NCBI GenBank assembly: GCA_030867875.1
Contig: JAOWCC010000286.1
Coordinates: 62,001-126,000, forward strand
Reading direction: 5' to 3'
Source: Actinernus sp. WN-2022
Taxonomy: Eukaryota; Cnidaria; Anthozoa; Actiniaria; Actinernidae
DNA: 64,000 nt
Part shown: piece by piece, positions 22,566-30,334 of the stretch
Position numbering within the stretch: the stretch's first letter is position 1
Layout: each line of letters starts with the position of its first letter
Notes under the pieces: generated by a model
What the model saw: the letters and a program-made list of their open reading frames with translations, nothing else
Databases searched by the model: none
Told to the model about the DNA's origin: nothing
Program-made: the position numbers and the translations under genes

Positions 22566-23189
22566 TTATCCCACTAGATTGCCAAGTTTTTCCCGCATTT
22601 CCTTTTGCACTTCTTGCTTGAGTTCGGTTCGAATCTGTTCCACGCTTTGTTTACCAACCAAAGTCTCGTGACGAATTTCAGCCCTCATAATCGCGTATTT
22701 ATCTGCTTCAGCTAGGATGATACTGTATTCAGAGTCAGATATATTTTCATCACGTAGGGCTTTCGATACTAGATCACGAATCGTATTAACTTTTGCTTTT
22801 GCCAACGTAGTGGTTTTCTCATGTTTAGATACTTTTATTCCTAATTTTTTAGCTCCAATGGTCGTAGATGCTGAAATTAATCCACATAAGCCACCAATAA
22901 CACCAAGTGGTAGACCAAGCACTATTCCAAAGCCGGTTAAAGCTACTCCCAATCCAGATTCAGATAAAATCACAGATAGACCTCCTATTGCCACTGCGAT
23001 GCCATGAACTATTCCTTGCGCACGGGCATATTTCTTACGCACGCCTTCATAGTGTTTTTCTTGAATTTCGATATCCGAAAGCGTATCTCGGACCGTTTTC
23101 AGTCGAAAATTCTTTCCAGTACCACTAGCAAGCGATGGATAGATATTTGGTGCTGATGGAAGAAGTGGTTGAATTGAATCGCCGTCCAT
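22566..23189 (-). CDS. Gly-rich hydrophobic membrane protein
   Basis: 207 residues from ATG at 23189. An N-terminal Pro-rich stretch (IQPLLPSAPNIYPSL) is followed by a helical basic part (HYEGVRKKYARAQGIVHGIA). About residues 64-112 are hydrophobic and Gly-rich (GLGVALTGFGIVLGLPLGVI, then GGLCGLISASTTIGAKKL), long enough for two membrane passes. A charged helical tail follows (VEQIRTELKQEVQKEMREKL). The combination recalls a protein often found near Polinton-like genes in cnidarians. A membrane-active virion or holin-like role is possible but unproven. It sits 18 bp downstream of the penton-like gene, same strand, probably co-transcribed. Confidence 0.6.
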   Translation of the reverse strand: MDGDSIQPLLPSAPNIYPSLASGTGKNFRLKTVRDTLSDIEIQEKHYEGVRKKYARAQGIVHGIAVAIGGLSVILSESGLGVALTGFGIVLGLPLGVIGGLCGLISASTTIGAKKLGIKVSKHEKTTTLAKAKVNTIRDLVSKALRDENISDSEYSIILAEADKYAIMRAEIRHETLVGKQSVEQIRTELKQEVQKEMREKLGNLVG

Positions 23190-23207
23190 AGTATGTATAC
23201 ATATGAT

Positions 23208-23873
23208 TTACTCAAGCTTCAATATGAAATGTAGAGGTTGCTTGTTGAAGTCTATGAGATTGCCTTCCTCATCGCAAACTGTGAGGCGAATGTAGTTCCG
23301 CATCGTTCCTAAGGCTCGAATGGGTATGGGGGTTGGTGGAAAGTAAGTTGTTGCTTTGAAACTGTGGTATACCATGTGAAAAATATGTAGGATTTTAGAT
23401 GGCTTCCCCTCAAGAAGTGAGAAGTCGGAATCTACCACATCGCAGTAGATATATGCATGATGAATATCTTGTGGCACCAGGGTGTATTTCCCCACATCAA
23501 TAGTCATATAGTCTGTCGCATCTTTATTTCCTTTGATACCCAACAAATCGCTGATATTCTTAGTGAAATGGATTGGTTTCTTAACCTCAATAATCCAATA
23601 TTTCCTAAATGGGTGGTCTATGAATTTCAAGAAACCAGCCTTAACTGCAGGATCGAAGTAGGTTATCAAGGCTTCTGTACTATAATGCCCCGCCATAATT
23701 TCATGTGGAAACATCACGCTATTGTCATCCCACTTGAAGCTCCCTTTCTTAGTTAGGTTCCACCAATTATGACTAAGAGTGGCCTCAACTAGCGAAATAT
23801 TCTGTATAAGAATAGGTTCATCGAAGTAGACCGTATGGTCAGCCGTAGGACAGGTGACATTTAAGATTACCAT
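23208..23873 (-). CDS. Penton-like / minor capsid protein candidate
   Basis: 221 residues from ATG at 23873. It looks all-beta: FDEPILIQNISLVEATLSHN, SVMFPHEIMAGHYSTEALIT, IDVGKYTLVPQDIHHAYIYC, and a C-terminal RNYIRLTVCDEEGNLIDF then PLHFILKLE. The HAYIYCDVV block and the C-terminal strand-turn-strand with D..GN-IDF are features I associate with single-jelly-roll penton or minor capsid proteins of Polinton/adintovirus elements. It diverges from the large gene at 23899, leaving a 25-bp intergenic gap with TATATTA-like sequence. Intact. Confidence 0.6.
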   Translation of the reverse strand: MVILNVTCPTADHTVYFDEPILIQNISLVEATLSHNWWNLTKKGSFKWDDNSVMFPHEIMAGHYSTEALITYFDPAVKAGFLKFIDHPFRKYWIIEVKKPIHFTKNISDLLGIKGNKDATDYMTIDVGKYTLVPQDIHHAYIYCDVVDSDFSLLEGKPSKILHIFHMVYHSFKATTYFPPTPIPIRALGTMRNYIRLTVCDEEGNLIDFNKQPLHFILKLE

Positions 23874-23898
23874 TATATATTAAAGGTATAAACTGTAT

Positions 23899-25646
23899 AT
23901 GTATAGCTTCAATATGGTAGAGGTAGAGGCGTGGAAACAGTTTAAGCATCTATTCCCAAAGGCCATAACCGGATATTTCGACTCTTTTGTTGGTCGGGAT
24001 GGTGTGTGGAATATTAATTTATTCTTTCACGGTGGTACCTATCAGGTGTTCACAGATGCAGGCCTCCCTACGAAGACAGGCGGAGGTCAGCTAATGGTAT
24101 GGCACGGACGAATAGGCAAGGCTCTTGATTTAGCTCTTGGTACGAAAACAGTTTATGAGGAGGTACTATTCGCGCGTAAGCATAAAGGCCTTTCTAAAGA
24201 AGATGTGGAAAATGAAAAGGTCGCAACATTGAATACCGATCTATTAGCGAAGTTTAAGAAACAATATCCACATGCAGATTTTCACCAGTTCTATGCATCC
24301 ACGGATATAGATGGTCCCGGAAATATTCGACGAGTATTTGGTTTCGAGATGGGAATCATGGCTATGTGGTCTATGGTGATGATGTCTCCAAGCTACCTGC
24401 TACCATTCAAAAACGCATCGATAACGCATTGTGGGATGTGCATGATGGTTTTCCACATACATTAACACTAGATAAAAGTGTGAAATATCCTATTGCGGCG
24501 GCCCCAGATACCGAAAAAGCACAATATATCGTTCTCATTAATCTATGGATATACGTCACGCCTACGAAAAAGTTCAAAGCAGGCGTACCCAACATATTTA
24601 AGGAGACCGTCGTAAAGCATGTAACAGCAAACGAGTCCTACCATTGGTTACATGGTCCGGATTTCAAATATTGGTCTCAACAATTGAATTTCGCAACGTG
24701 GTGTGCGACTTCTGGATGTGGAGTGTCATTGTTTGATCCTATTTTCAAAACGCAAATGGATAACCTCTATAACGAATCAGCTCTTGAAAAATTGTGCGTC
24801 GAGTTTGGTTTATCTCGAACACCAGATTTCCGATGGCACGGAGGTAGGAATAATGGGTTAGGAGATATATTCCTTTTATACCCGGGTCCGACAGGATACG
24901 TAAACGTCCATGGAGTCCGAAGCTATGACAAAGGTGCAACCACATGGCCTCAGAAATATAACTTATTTGCAGACCAAGGAGGTAAGGAGGATCAGGGCGA
25001 TCTTGTGGCATTCATTCGGAACGATGAACATGAAGGAAAACAATACAATTGGTTTACGCCACCAATCGGTAAGGGATTAACGGATGCTGGATTAGGTAGA
25101 TTGAATCGATCCGTCGAAGCTTTTGGATATTGCGTTCTAGCTGCTCAAAATGATCTTAACCAATCCATCATAGATAGTTTCAATGTCAAAGAAAAATTTA
25201 AGAGATTAGTCGAAGACGCTATTCTCGAAAACGGTTTAGTGGTAAGCTATAAAAACTATCTTACAGCTATACTACACACACATAAGAGATTAAACCTAGC
25301 AATAGCTATAGGGGTACGATTACTACCAAGCAATCTTGAGTACTACCTCGGCAAGAAGGATGGTTATAAAAATCCAATCCCGCGCGCTACAGAAGGTATG
25401 GTGTTAGGCGTAAACGATATTAATGCAGATGTTCTCGAAACCAAATCCCCACCAGATATGAAAGGGAAGAAACAAAAGAAACAATTACCACACCAAGTTC
25501 CACAACAATTACCACAACAAGTTCCACAACAAGTTCCACAACGAGTTTCACATAGTATCTTACCGAATCCTACTCCACAACATGAGATCAATCTAGCGAT
25601 AGTATCTATTGTAGGAGCTGGAATTGCATGGTGGTTATTTCGTTAA
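23899..25646 (+). pseudogene. Large unknown virion-type protein with C-terminal membrane anchor, frameshifted
   Basis: The start is 23899 (MYSFNMVEVEAW) or 23914. The first frame is meaningful to about 24350 (VFTDAGLPTKTGGGQLMVWH, FHQFYASTDIDGPGNIRRVF). Meaningful sequence then continues in the next frame (VVYGDDVSKLP ...) to 25646, an offset fitting a single-base indel in the G-run at 24350-24353. The total is ~580 codons. The later part has LGDIFLLYPGPTGYVNVHGV, a low-complexity Pro/Gln/Val repeat (PQQLPQQVPQQVPQ) and a final hydrophobic helix (LAIVSIVGAGIAWWLF). Size, low-complexity linker and tail anchor suggest a structural or surface protein. I recognise no family. No programmed-frameshift heptamer is visible. 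Confidence 0.55.
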
Positions 25647-26659
25647 CGGCGTTTGTATTGCTCTATTGTGATCACCACTATAGCTACGATGAATAACCAA
25701 ACGTTCTCTGCTAATACTCCTAGAGCTTTACCGGCCATAGTAAATATGAAATTCGCAATTGATCCAATCATTCCAGGTAGTATCTGTCCAAGTTTCTTTC
25801 CCATTTCCTTTAACAAATCACCCGTCGTTTTTAATCCCTTCTTTACTGTATCTACCACTTTGTCGATACCATCTTTTACTGGTTTCGGTACGGATCTCGA
25901 TAATTGGGAAACTATTACACTAACGATAGCACCAATAGCAGTTACCACCGCAAGAACGGTCATTCCATACTTTCTAAAGATGTATTCGATCCTCTCACGT
26001 AGCGACGTACGTTCTAGTATGGCTTCTTCTTGACGTTCGAGTAATTCTCTTGCCTTATGGATAAATATTAATTATGTCTTAGCTTTTTCTTTCTGAGCGT
26101 CGGTCGATTCGGAGTCTTCAAGAATAGATTCGTTATTTGCTTCCCGATCAGCGAGTTGTCGTTCTGCAAATATTACTTCATTAGCAGCCTCTTCATTATT
26201 TGGACCTAAGGCATCTTTGAGAGCTTTCCTCATCTGCACACGTAATTTCCTATCTTTCTCATCACCGACGAATAGACGTGTAAAGGTTTTTTTACTTCCA
26301 AGTTCGCGAACGTTGATTTGTTCATCTTCTAAGTAGATTTCTATATTATGCCGAACGCCCGCATCCTTATATTGCTTCTTTACTATGTTAATCAGCATTT
26401 TCTTTGCCGAATCTCGAAAGGTTTGTTCGAATGTGAATCCTCGAAGTTGGTCATCACCATGCAAATCATCTAAGGTAATTGTATCACTACCTCCAGCTTC
26501 ATCTTGATTATCACCCAATAAGAGAGCCATGTATCTTTCATTTGCTTCTCGTTGGTCTTCTTCATCTTCATATCGTCGTCGTTGTCGTTCTTCATCTCGT
26601 TCTTCGTATCTATAGGTATTATCCTCAGGTCTCACATCAACGTCGACCCTATCTTCCAT
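25643..26659 (-). pseudogene. Acidic coiled-coil protein with C-terminal membrane helices, one in-frame stop
   Basis: The likely start is ATG 26659 (MEDRVDVDVRPED); 26668 or 26695 are alternatives. A highly charged Glu/Arg coiled coil follows (EERDEERQRRRYEDEEDQRE), then helical regions (FEQTFRDSAKKMLINIVKKQ). TAA at 26072-26074 interrupts. The same frame continues with RELLERQEEAILERTSLRER and on into two membrane helices (TVLAVVTAIGAIVSVIV; VWLFIVAIVVITI) flanking PKPVKDGIDKVVDTVKKGLK and LPGMIGSIANFIF, ending 25643. No ATG lies between the stop and MTVLAV (25963), and the helical heptads run on across the stop region, so a single gene broken by a nonsense codon is more likely than two genes. 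Two genes with a start at 25963 remain possible. It overlaps the end of the large unknown gene by 4 bp, tail to tail. Confidence 0.55.
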
Positions 26660-26693
26660 ATTGAACATATCTATATATCTTGGTATATTCAAC
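26660..26693. promoter_or_regulatory. Compact divergent promoter between capsid and coiled-coil genes
   Basis: Only 34 bp separates ATG 26659 (minus) from ATG 26694 (plus). It holds CTATATATCT, readable as a TATA-like box from both strands, and a TTGAA/TTCAA pair near its ends. Inferred from position. Confidence 0.35.
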
Positions 26694-27935
26694 ATGATAT
26701 CGACGAAGTTAATTCCTATAGAAGCACTAAGAGTGCCACTCGCACTCAAAGCTCAACGAACCCTATATAGGAAAACTTTTACTCCATCATCTGCCAATCC
26801 AGGTGAGACTCTCTATGTGGACGTTCCAAAGATGGGAGAAGATATCGTATTAGTACCTGGTAGTTTAGCATTATTGGGTGATATCGTATTGTCTGGGGAA
26901 AAACATGCTAATAATCGAGTCGTTGCAAATGTTGGACGTTGCTTAGTCATACATCGAGTTTGTAAGATAGGATCTGAAATATTAGAAGACATTGCTCGAT
27001 CGGATCTATTACAAACATATTCCGATATCTATCTATCTACGCAGGAGAGAGAATCGAGAGTACAACAAGGTATCCAATCAGATAACACAAATAAGCTACG
27101 ATCTAAAGCCGGTGATGCAGGTGTTTCAGATGTTGGTGAGAATGCACTACTAGCTGGATATGGTTCCAAATATAGAATTCCATTAGACGTTGATATTCTG
27201 ACACAACATGGAGTTCTATATCCACATGCATTAGAAGACACTATTTCATTCGAATTAACTCTAGCCCGCGCCATCGATATAATCGTTGGATCAGATGCGA
27301 CAAAGATAGGTACGTACAAGCTTACCAACATCCAGTTAGAATACGAAGTAATCGAGAATGAAACACTAGCTAGGAATGCATTTCACGCATATGAAAAAGG
27401 TACTGCATTCCTATACGATCACGCAGTTCACTTCAAGTTAGTACCTATCGCCAAGGCATCAGATACTTTGATATCTCAGAATATAAATGTTCCACGACGA
27501 TCATTTGCTGGATTACTTTTTCTATTCGTAGATCCCCCCATCGCCGGTTCACGAGATAGTGAAGCATTCGTAAATCCTGATATTTCAATGATGAATATAG
27601 CCATAAATGGAGTTCCACATAGATTATTTCCAGGAGGTATGTTGCTACCAGATTTTTGGGAGTCCGCAAAAGGATGGTTTGGTACATCCAACACTTCTAT
27701 GACTCCCACAAAGTTTTATAACAATAGATTCTCTATTCTAGTCGATTGTCGCACAGCAAAAGATTCCTCTGCTCATGGTGATGGATTGGCACAAACTGGT
27801 GGTGGAAAAAATATCGACATTAGTATAGAGAGAACTGTGAGCAAAATCGTTAGCACTGTAAACATGCATATCTACGTACTTGCAGATGCTCAGCTTAAGA
27901 TATTGAACAGATCTGTAGATAGTATAACATACTGA
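26694..27935 (+). CDS. Candidate major capsid protein (double-jelly-roll type)
   Basis: 413 residues from ATG 26694 (MISTKLIPIEA); an in-frame TTG upstream is ignored. Beta-rich throughout. Suggestive blocks are FTPSSANPGETLYVDVPKMG, IVLVPGSLALLGDIVL, DLLQTYSDIYLSTQERESRV, KYRIPLDVDILTQHGVLYPH, TYKLTNIQLEYEVIENETLA and SFAGLLFLFVDP. The early 'Q-TY-D-(L/Y)-S..ERE.RV' segment and the later L-N-QLEYEV block followed by a small helix are what I expect of Polinton/adintovirus capsid proteins, which build the icosahedral shell. The next gene, the packaging ATPase, overlaps by one base (TGATG), a usual capsid-ATPase pairing. The frame is intact. Structure prediction would settle it. Confidence 0.6.
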   Translation: MISTKLIPIEALRVPLALKAQRTLYRKTFTPSSANPGETLYVDVPKMGEDIVLVPGSLALLGDIVLSGEKHANNRVVANVGRCLVIHRVCKIGSEILEDIARSDLLQTYSDIYLSTQERESRVQQGIQSDNTNKLRSKAGDAGVSDVGENALLAGYGSKYRIPLDVDILTQHGVLYPHALEDTISFELTLARAIDIIVGSDATKIGTYKLTNIQLEYEVIENETLARNAFHAYEKGTAFLYDHAVHFKLVPIAKASDTLISQNINVPRRSFAGLLFLFVDPPIAGSRDSEAFVNPDISMMNIAINGVPHRLFPGGMLLPDFWESAKGWFGTSNTSMTPTKFYNNRFSILVDCRTAKDSSAHGDGLAQTGGGKNIDISIERTVSKIVSTVNMHIYVLADAQLKILNRSVDSITY

Positions 27936-28558
27936 TGGATTCTCTCGTAGAACATATTCCATTCAACACACTTATAGTAGGTCCAACGAATTGTGGAAAG
28001 ACTGCATTTCTCATAGAACAACTTCGTGGACCATTTCGTGGTAAGTTCGATTATATAGTATTAATTTGTCCTACGTATGCCCACAACAAAACATATCATG
28101 GATTTGCCAATCGAGATCCGCATTTTTATGTGATATCTCCACCTCAGAATGCTATCGATACCACCTTGAATATTTGTGCAACCTTTTGGTCAGGTACCAA
28201 TACATTATTGATTCTTGATGATTGTGCCGCATCAAAAGATGTAAAACGAAGAACTGACAAACTAGTAGATTTAGCATTCTCTGCTCGACATATAGGACTA
28301 TCTATTTGGGTGCTATCCCAACAATTAACGAGTATATGTAAACCTTTTCGTGAGAACGTAGCTATTGTAGTAGCATTTCATACAGCATCGGTTATAGATG
28401 GCAAAAGGATATTTGAAGATTATGGAGGCACACAAGAATGTAATGAATTACGAACGATACTTCGATCTCACAAGTTTGCTCGTATATGTTTTTGTTTGCG
28501 ACATCCTTTCGTAGTCGTGTTAGAGCTACCTGCACCTATAACATATTATCATGGATGA
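27935..28558 (+). CDS. Genome-packaging ATPase (FtsK/HerA, A32-like)
   Basis: 207 residues. Walker A GPTNCGKT at residues 16-23, Walker B TLLILDD around 90-96, and a sensor-like VLSQQLTS around 127-133 followed by KPFREN. Short A32/IVa2-type packaging ATPases of Polintons, adenoviruses and poxviruses share this order. The enzyme would pump viral DNA into preformed capsids. It overlaps the capsid gene by 1 bp and the next gene by 8 bp, so the block is probably one transcription unit. All motifs are present and the frame is intact. Confidence 0.85.
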   Translation: MDSLVEHIPFNTLIVGPTNCGKTAFLIEQLRGPFRGKFDYIVLICPTYAHNKTYHGFANRDPHFYVISPPQNAIDTTLNICATFWSGTNTLLILDDCAASKDVKRRTDKLVDLAFSARHIGLSIWVLSQQLTSICKPFRENVAIVVAFHTASVIDGKRIFEDYGGTQECNELRTILRSHKFARICFCLRHPFVVVLELPAPITYYHG

Positions 28559-29111
28559 ATACATCAAAGAACTGGAAGATGAGTGCGCTATTACTTGTCC
28601 TACGATCATACTGGAACATCCAACCAAATTGGAGGGTATTGAAGAATGTCGGGAAGCACTTTCGATTTTAGCTGCAATGGGTACAACGAAAGAATATCTA
28701 GGACAGAATTTCTCAATAGTAGATATATCTAAACTATCTGAGAAGGACGTAAAACGTTTACATAGTAGATACCAGGTCGTAGTAGCAAAGCAAATAACAG
28801 GATGCTTAGTAAATGGTGCACTACGTCTAGCTACTCGCGCAGTCGCATACTTAGTTCCACTAGATGACCAACAAGCGCTGTTTAAGGATCTACAAGACCA
28901 CTTAGTCCGCAATGAGATATCTGCTGTGGCTGGTCTATTATCACTTAAAGCAGGTCGATTTGTAGCTCTAGCTAGTGCTTTGTTCCATGTAGCTGATCAC
29001 ATAGTCACTCCTTGTACTCCTATTGAACCTTCGCAAGTACTTACTATATCGAATCAAGATGGAAGAAACGGATCAGATAACTGCGAATCCACCAACAACT
29101 GCACCAACTAA
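28551..29111 (+). CDS. Unknown helical protein of the late block
   Basis: 186 residues, starting inside the ATPase stop region. Mostly helical: HPTKLEGIEECREALSILAA, VDISKLSEKDVKRLHSRYQV, VNGALRLATRAVAYLV. KLSE.D.-RLHSRYQ followed by a moderately hydrophobic Ala-rich helix recalls a protein that follows the ATPase in related cnidarian elements, from memory. The C-terminal ~20 residues overlap the next gene's start in another frame and may not be conserved. No enzymatic motif was seen. Confidence 0.6.
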   Translation: MDEYIKELEDECAITCPTIILEHPTKLEGIEECREALSILAAMGTTKEYLGQNFSIVDISKLSEKDVKRLHSRYQVVVAKQITGCLVNGALRLATRAVAYLVPLDDQQALFKDLQDHLVRNEISAVAGLLSLKAGRFVALASALFHVADHIVTPCTPIEPSQVLTISNQDGRNGSDNCESTNNCTN

Positions 29112-29400
29112 AGTAAAAGATCCAAAGAGGGTTGCTGCTGGAAAAGCATTAGCAATAAGTAATAAACTTGCTAGAGAGGCTCAAAAGAGAGAGATTTCGC
29201 GTGAAAGTGAATTATCTAAAGAAACCGATGGAAAGGAAAATTGGATATCCACTACTACTACTCTCACAATTCTAGGTACGGGTGCTGCATTGGTTGGAGC
29301 GTACTATCAATACAGAAGATATAGAGATGACACTCCTAAGAACGTTAGTCCGATACGACCCGCAAGTCCGATAAAGACTACGGTGCCAGATATGGAGTAA
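29059..29400 (+). CDS. Small basic protein with one C-terminal membrane helix
   Basis: About 113 residues from ATG 29059 (MEETDQITANPP); an upstream TTG in frame is not used. The basic segment KDPKRVAAGKALAISNKLAR is followed by one hydrophobic helix (TTTLTILGTGAALVGAYYQY) and a basic tail (RRYRDD). The KDPKRVAAGK block recalls a small conserved protein of Polinton-like elements. It overlaps the preceding gene by 53 bp. Possibly a minor virion membrane or DNA-binding protein (inference). Confidence 0.6.
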   Translation: MEETDQITANPPTTAPTKVKDPKRVAAGKALAISNKLAREAQKREISRESELSKETDGKENWISTTTTLTILGTGAALVGAYYQYRRYRDDTPKNVSPIRPASPIKTTVPDME

Positions 29401-29436
29401 CAGTTAAAGACTAGAGACTATACGATATATGTTCTA

Positions 29437-29651
29437 ATGGATAAAGAATTGACGAAAACAGCAACCGATGCTGCCATGATAACGGGAATCACTACTGGTA
29501 TTGGATGGATTGTAAAAAAGGCTACCAAGGAATCTATGCTTAGTGATCCTTCTATTTCTATTATAAATTACGTGAAGTGGACTGCAGTACTGTAATAGCT
29601 GGTAGCATATATGCAAAACAATATCTCGATAAACAAAAGACCAAGCCATAG
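29437..29651 (+). pseudogene. Small membrane protein, frameshifted near its end
   Basis: ATG 29437 (MDKELTKTATDAAM) with a hydrophobic stretch (ITGITTGIGWIV) ends at TAA 29593-29595 after 52 codons. Sense continues in another frame (IAGSIYAKQYLDKQKTKP) to a stop at 29649-29651. An indel near 29590 explains both. The full length would be ~71 codons. It lies between two other small late genes. Function unknown. Confidence 0.5.
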
Positions 29652-29660
29652 GATTCGTAG

Positions 29661-30095
29661 ATGGCTTCAGCTATCGCAATGGCCGTTTTCGGAGCAGTTT
29701 TGAATGCAACGGCATTTACTGGTGGTGGAGTGCTTGCTAGGCTACTTACTGGAAAAGATGAAACTGCTAATATAGAACGAGAGAGACATGATAGGGCAAC
29801 GGAAAAATTCGATGCTGCTAGGGAGGCATATATCGAAGAACGTCAAACGTTGTCTGATTGGACGCGCAAACAGGAAGTTGTTGAACGCGATGCTCATAAT
29901 AATCAACTCGATAGCAACCGAGCTTTTGTGCAATCCGATAAGCTACGTCAGTCACTGAAACGACTCGAAGCAATGAAAGAACCTCGTTTATCTGACTACT
30001 ATCGACCCTCAAGCAATCAGAAGACTGGTGAGTTGATCTATGTTGGTAGTGGAATGCTAGTCAGTGGATATGCTATTAGTCGATATGCTTTTTAA
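29661..30095 (+). CDS. Small helical protein with terminal hydrophobic segments
   Basis: 144 residues. The N-terminal hydrophobic stretch is AIAMAVFGAVLNATAFTGGG. The middle is a long charged helix (ERERHDRATEKFDAAREAYI, EERQTLSDWTRKQEVVERDA), and the C-terminus has LSDYYRPSS then a hydrophobic GELIYVGSGMLVSGYAISRY. The RHD-A-EK..AR..-R...DW arrangement recalls a conserved small protein of this element family. Possibly a virion core or membrane-associated protein (inference). Intact; last gene of the rightward block. Confidence 0.6.
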   Translation: MASAIAMAVFGAVLNATAFTGGGVLARLLTGKDETANIERERHDRATEKFDAAREAYIEERQTLSDWTRKQEVVERDAHNNQLDSNRAFVQSDKLRQSLKRLEAMKEPRLSDYYRPSSNQKTGELIYVGSGMLVSGYAISRYAF

Positions 30096-30127
30096 AAAAC
30101 GATAATTTTTACGATCGACGAGATACT

Positions 30128-30183
30128 AAAAAAAAGAAAAGAATAAGAACTAGTTGGTTAGACGAGTTCTTATTCTTTTTTTT
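30128..30183. terminator. Strong hairpin after the rightward gene block
   Basis: An A-rich arm ending AGAATAAGAACT pairs with AGTTCTTATTCT and a T-run, giving at least 15 bp of perfect stem with a ~13-nt loop. It sits 33 bp past the stop of the last small gene and ahead of the integrase stub. A transcript-end role is inferred; polyadenylation would normally serve in an animal cell. Confidence 0.5.
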
Positions 30184-30217
30184 CTGCTTGTTGAAGGTTA
30201 GAATACGTAGATATATA

Positions 30218-30334
30218 ATGGATGCTAAACTTGCGAATATCTTCTATGGTCCTATGGGCTATTGGAAAGGTCATGCTGCAATTGGTAAGTTATCGGTGGC
30301 TGCAAAGGTATCGGAAGATGTAACTAAGAGTTGG
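30218..30334 (+). pseudogene. Integrase stub (N-terminal 39 codons of rve-type integrase)
   Basis: ATG 30218 follows a TATATA box (30211-30216). The first 39 residues (MDAKLANIFYGPMGYWKGHA, then AIGKLSVAAKVSEDVTKSW) match the style of the N-terminal helical/zinc-proximal segment of Polinton and adintovirus retroviral-type integrases: a Y-GP-GYWKG turn followed by an A-KLS-AAKVS helix. The frame then runs into sequence that is antisense to the DNA polymerase gene and stops at 30412. The catalytic core with its DDE triad is missing. The enzyme would have inserted the element and made the target duplication. Confidence 0.7.

Noticed and set aside
25364..25591. Cys-rich minus-strand frame (CCGTCCGTCCG-like)
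   Set aside because: Antisense of the Pro/Gln repeat in the large gene; low-complexity artefact.
26661..26693. Longer N-terminus for the capsid candidate
   Set aside because: Starts at TTG and overlaps the divergent promoter; ATG at 26694 is the natural start.
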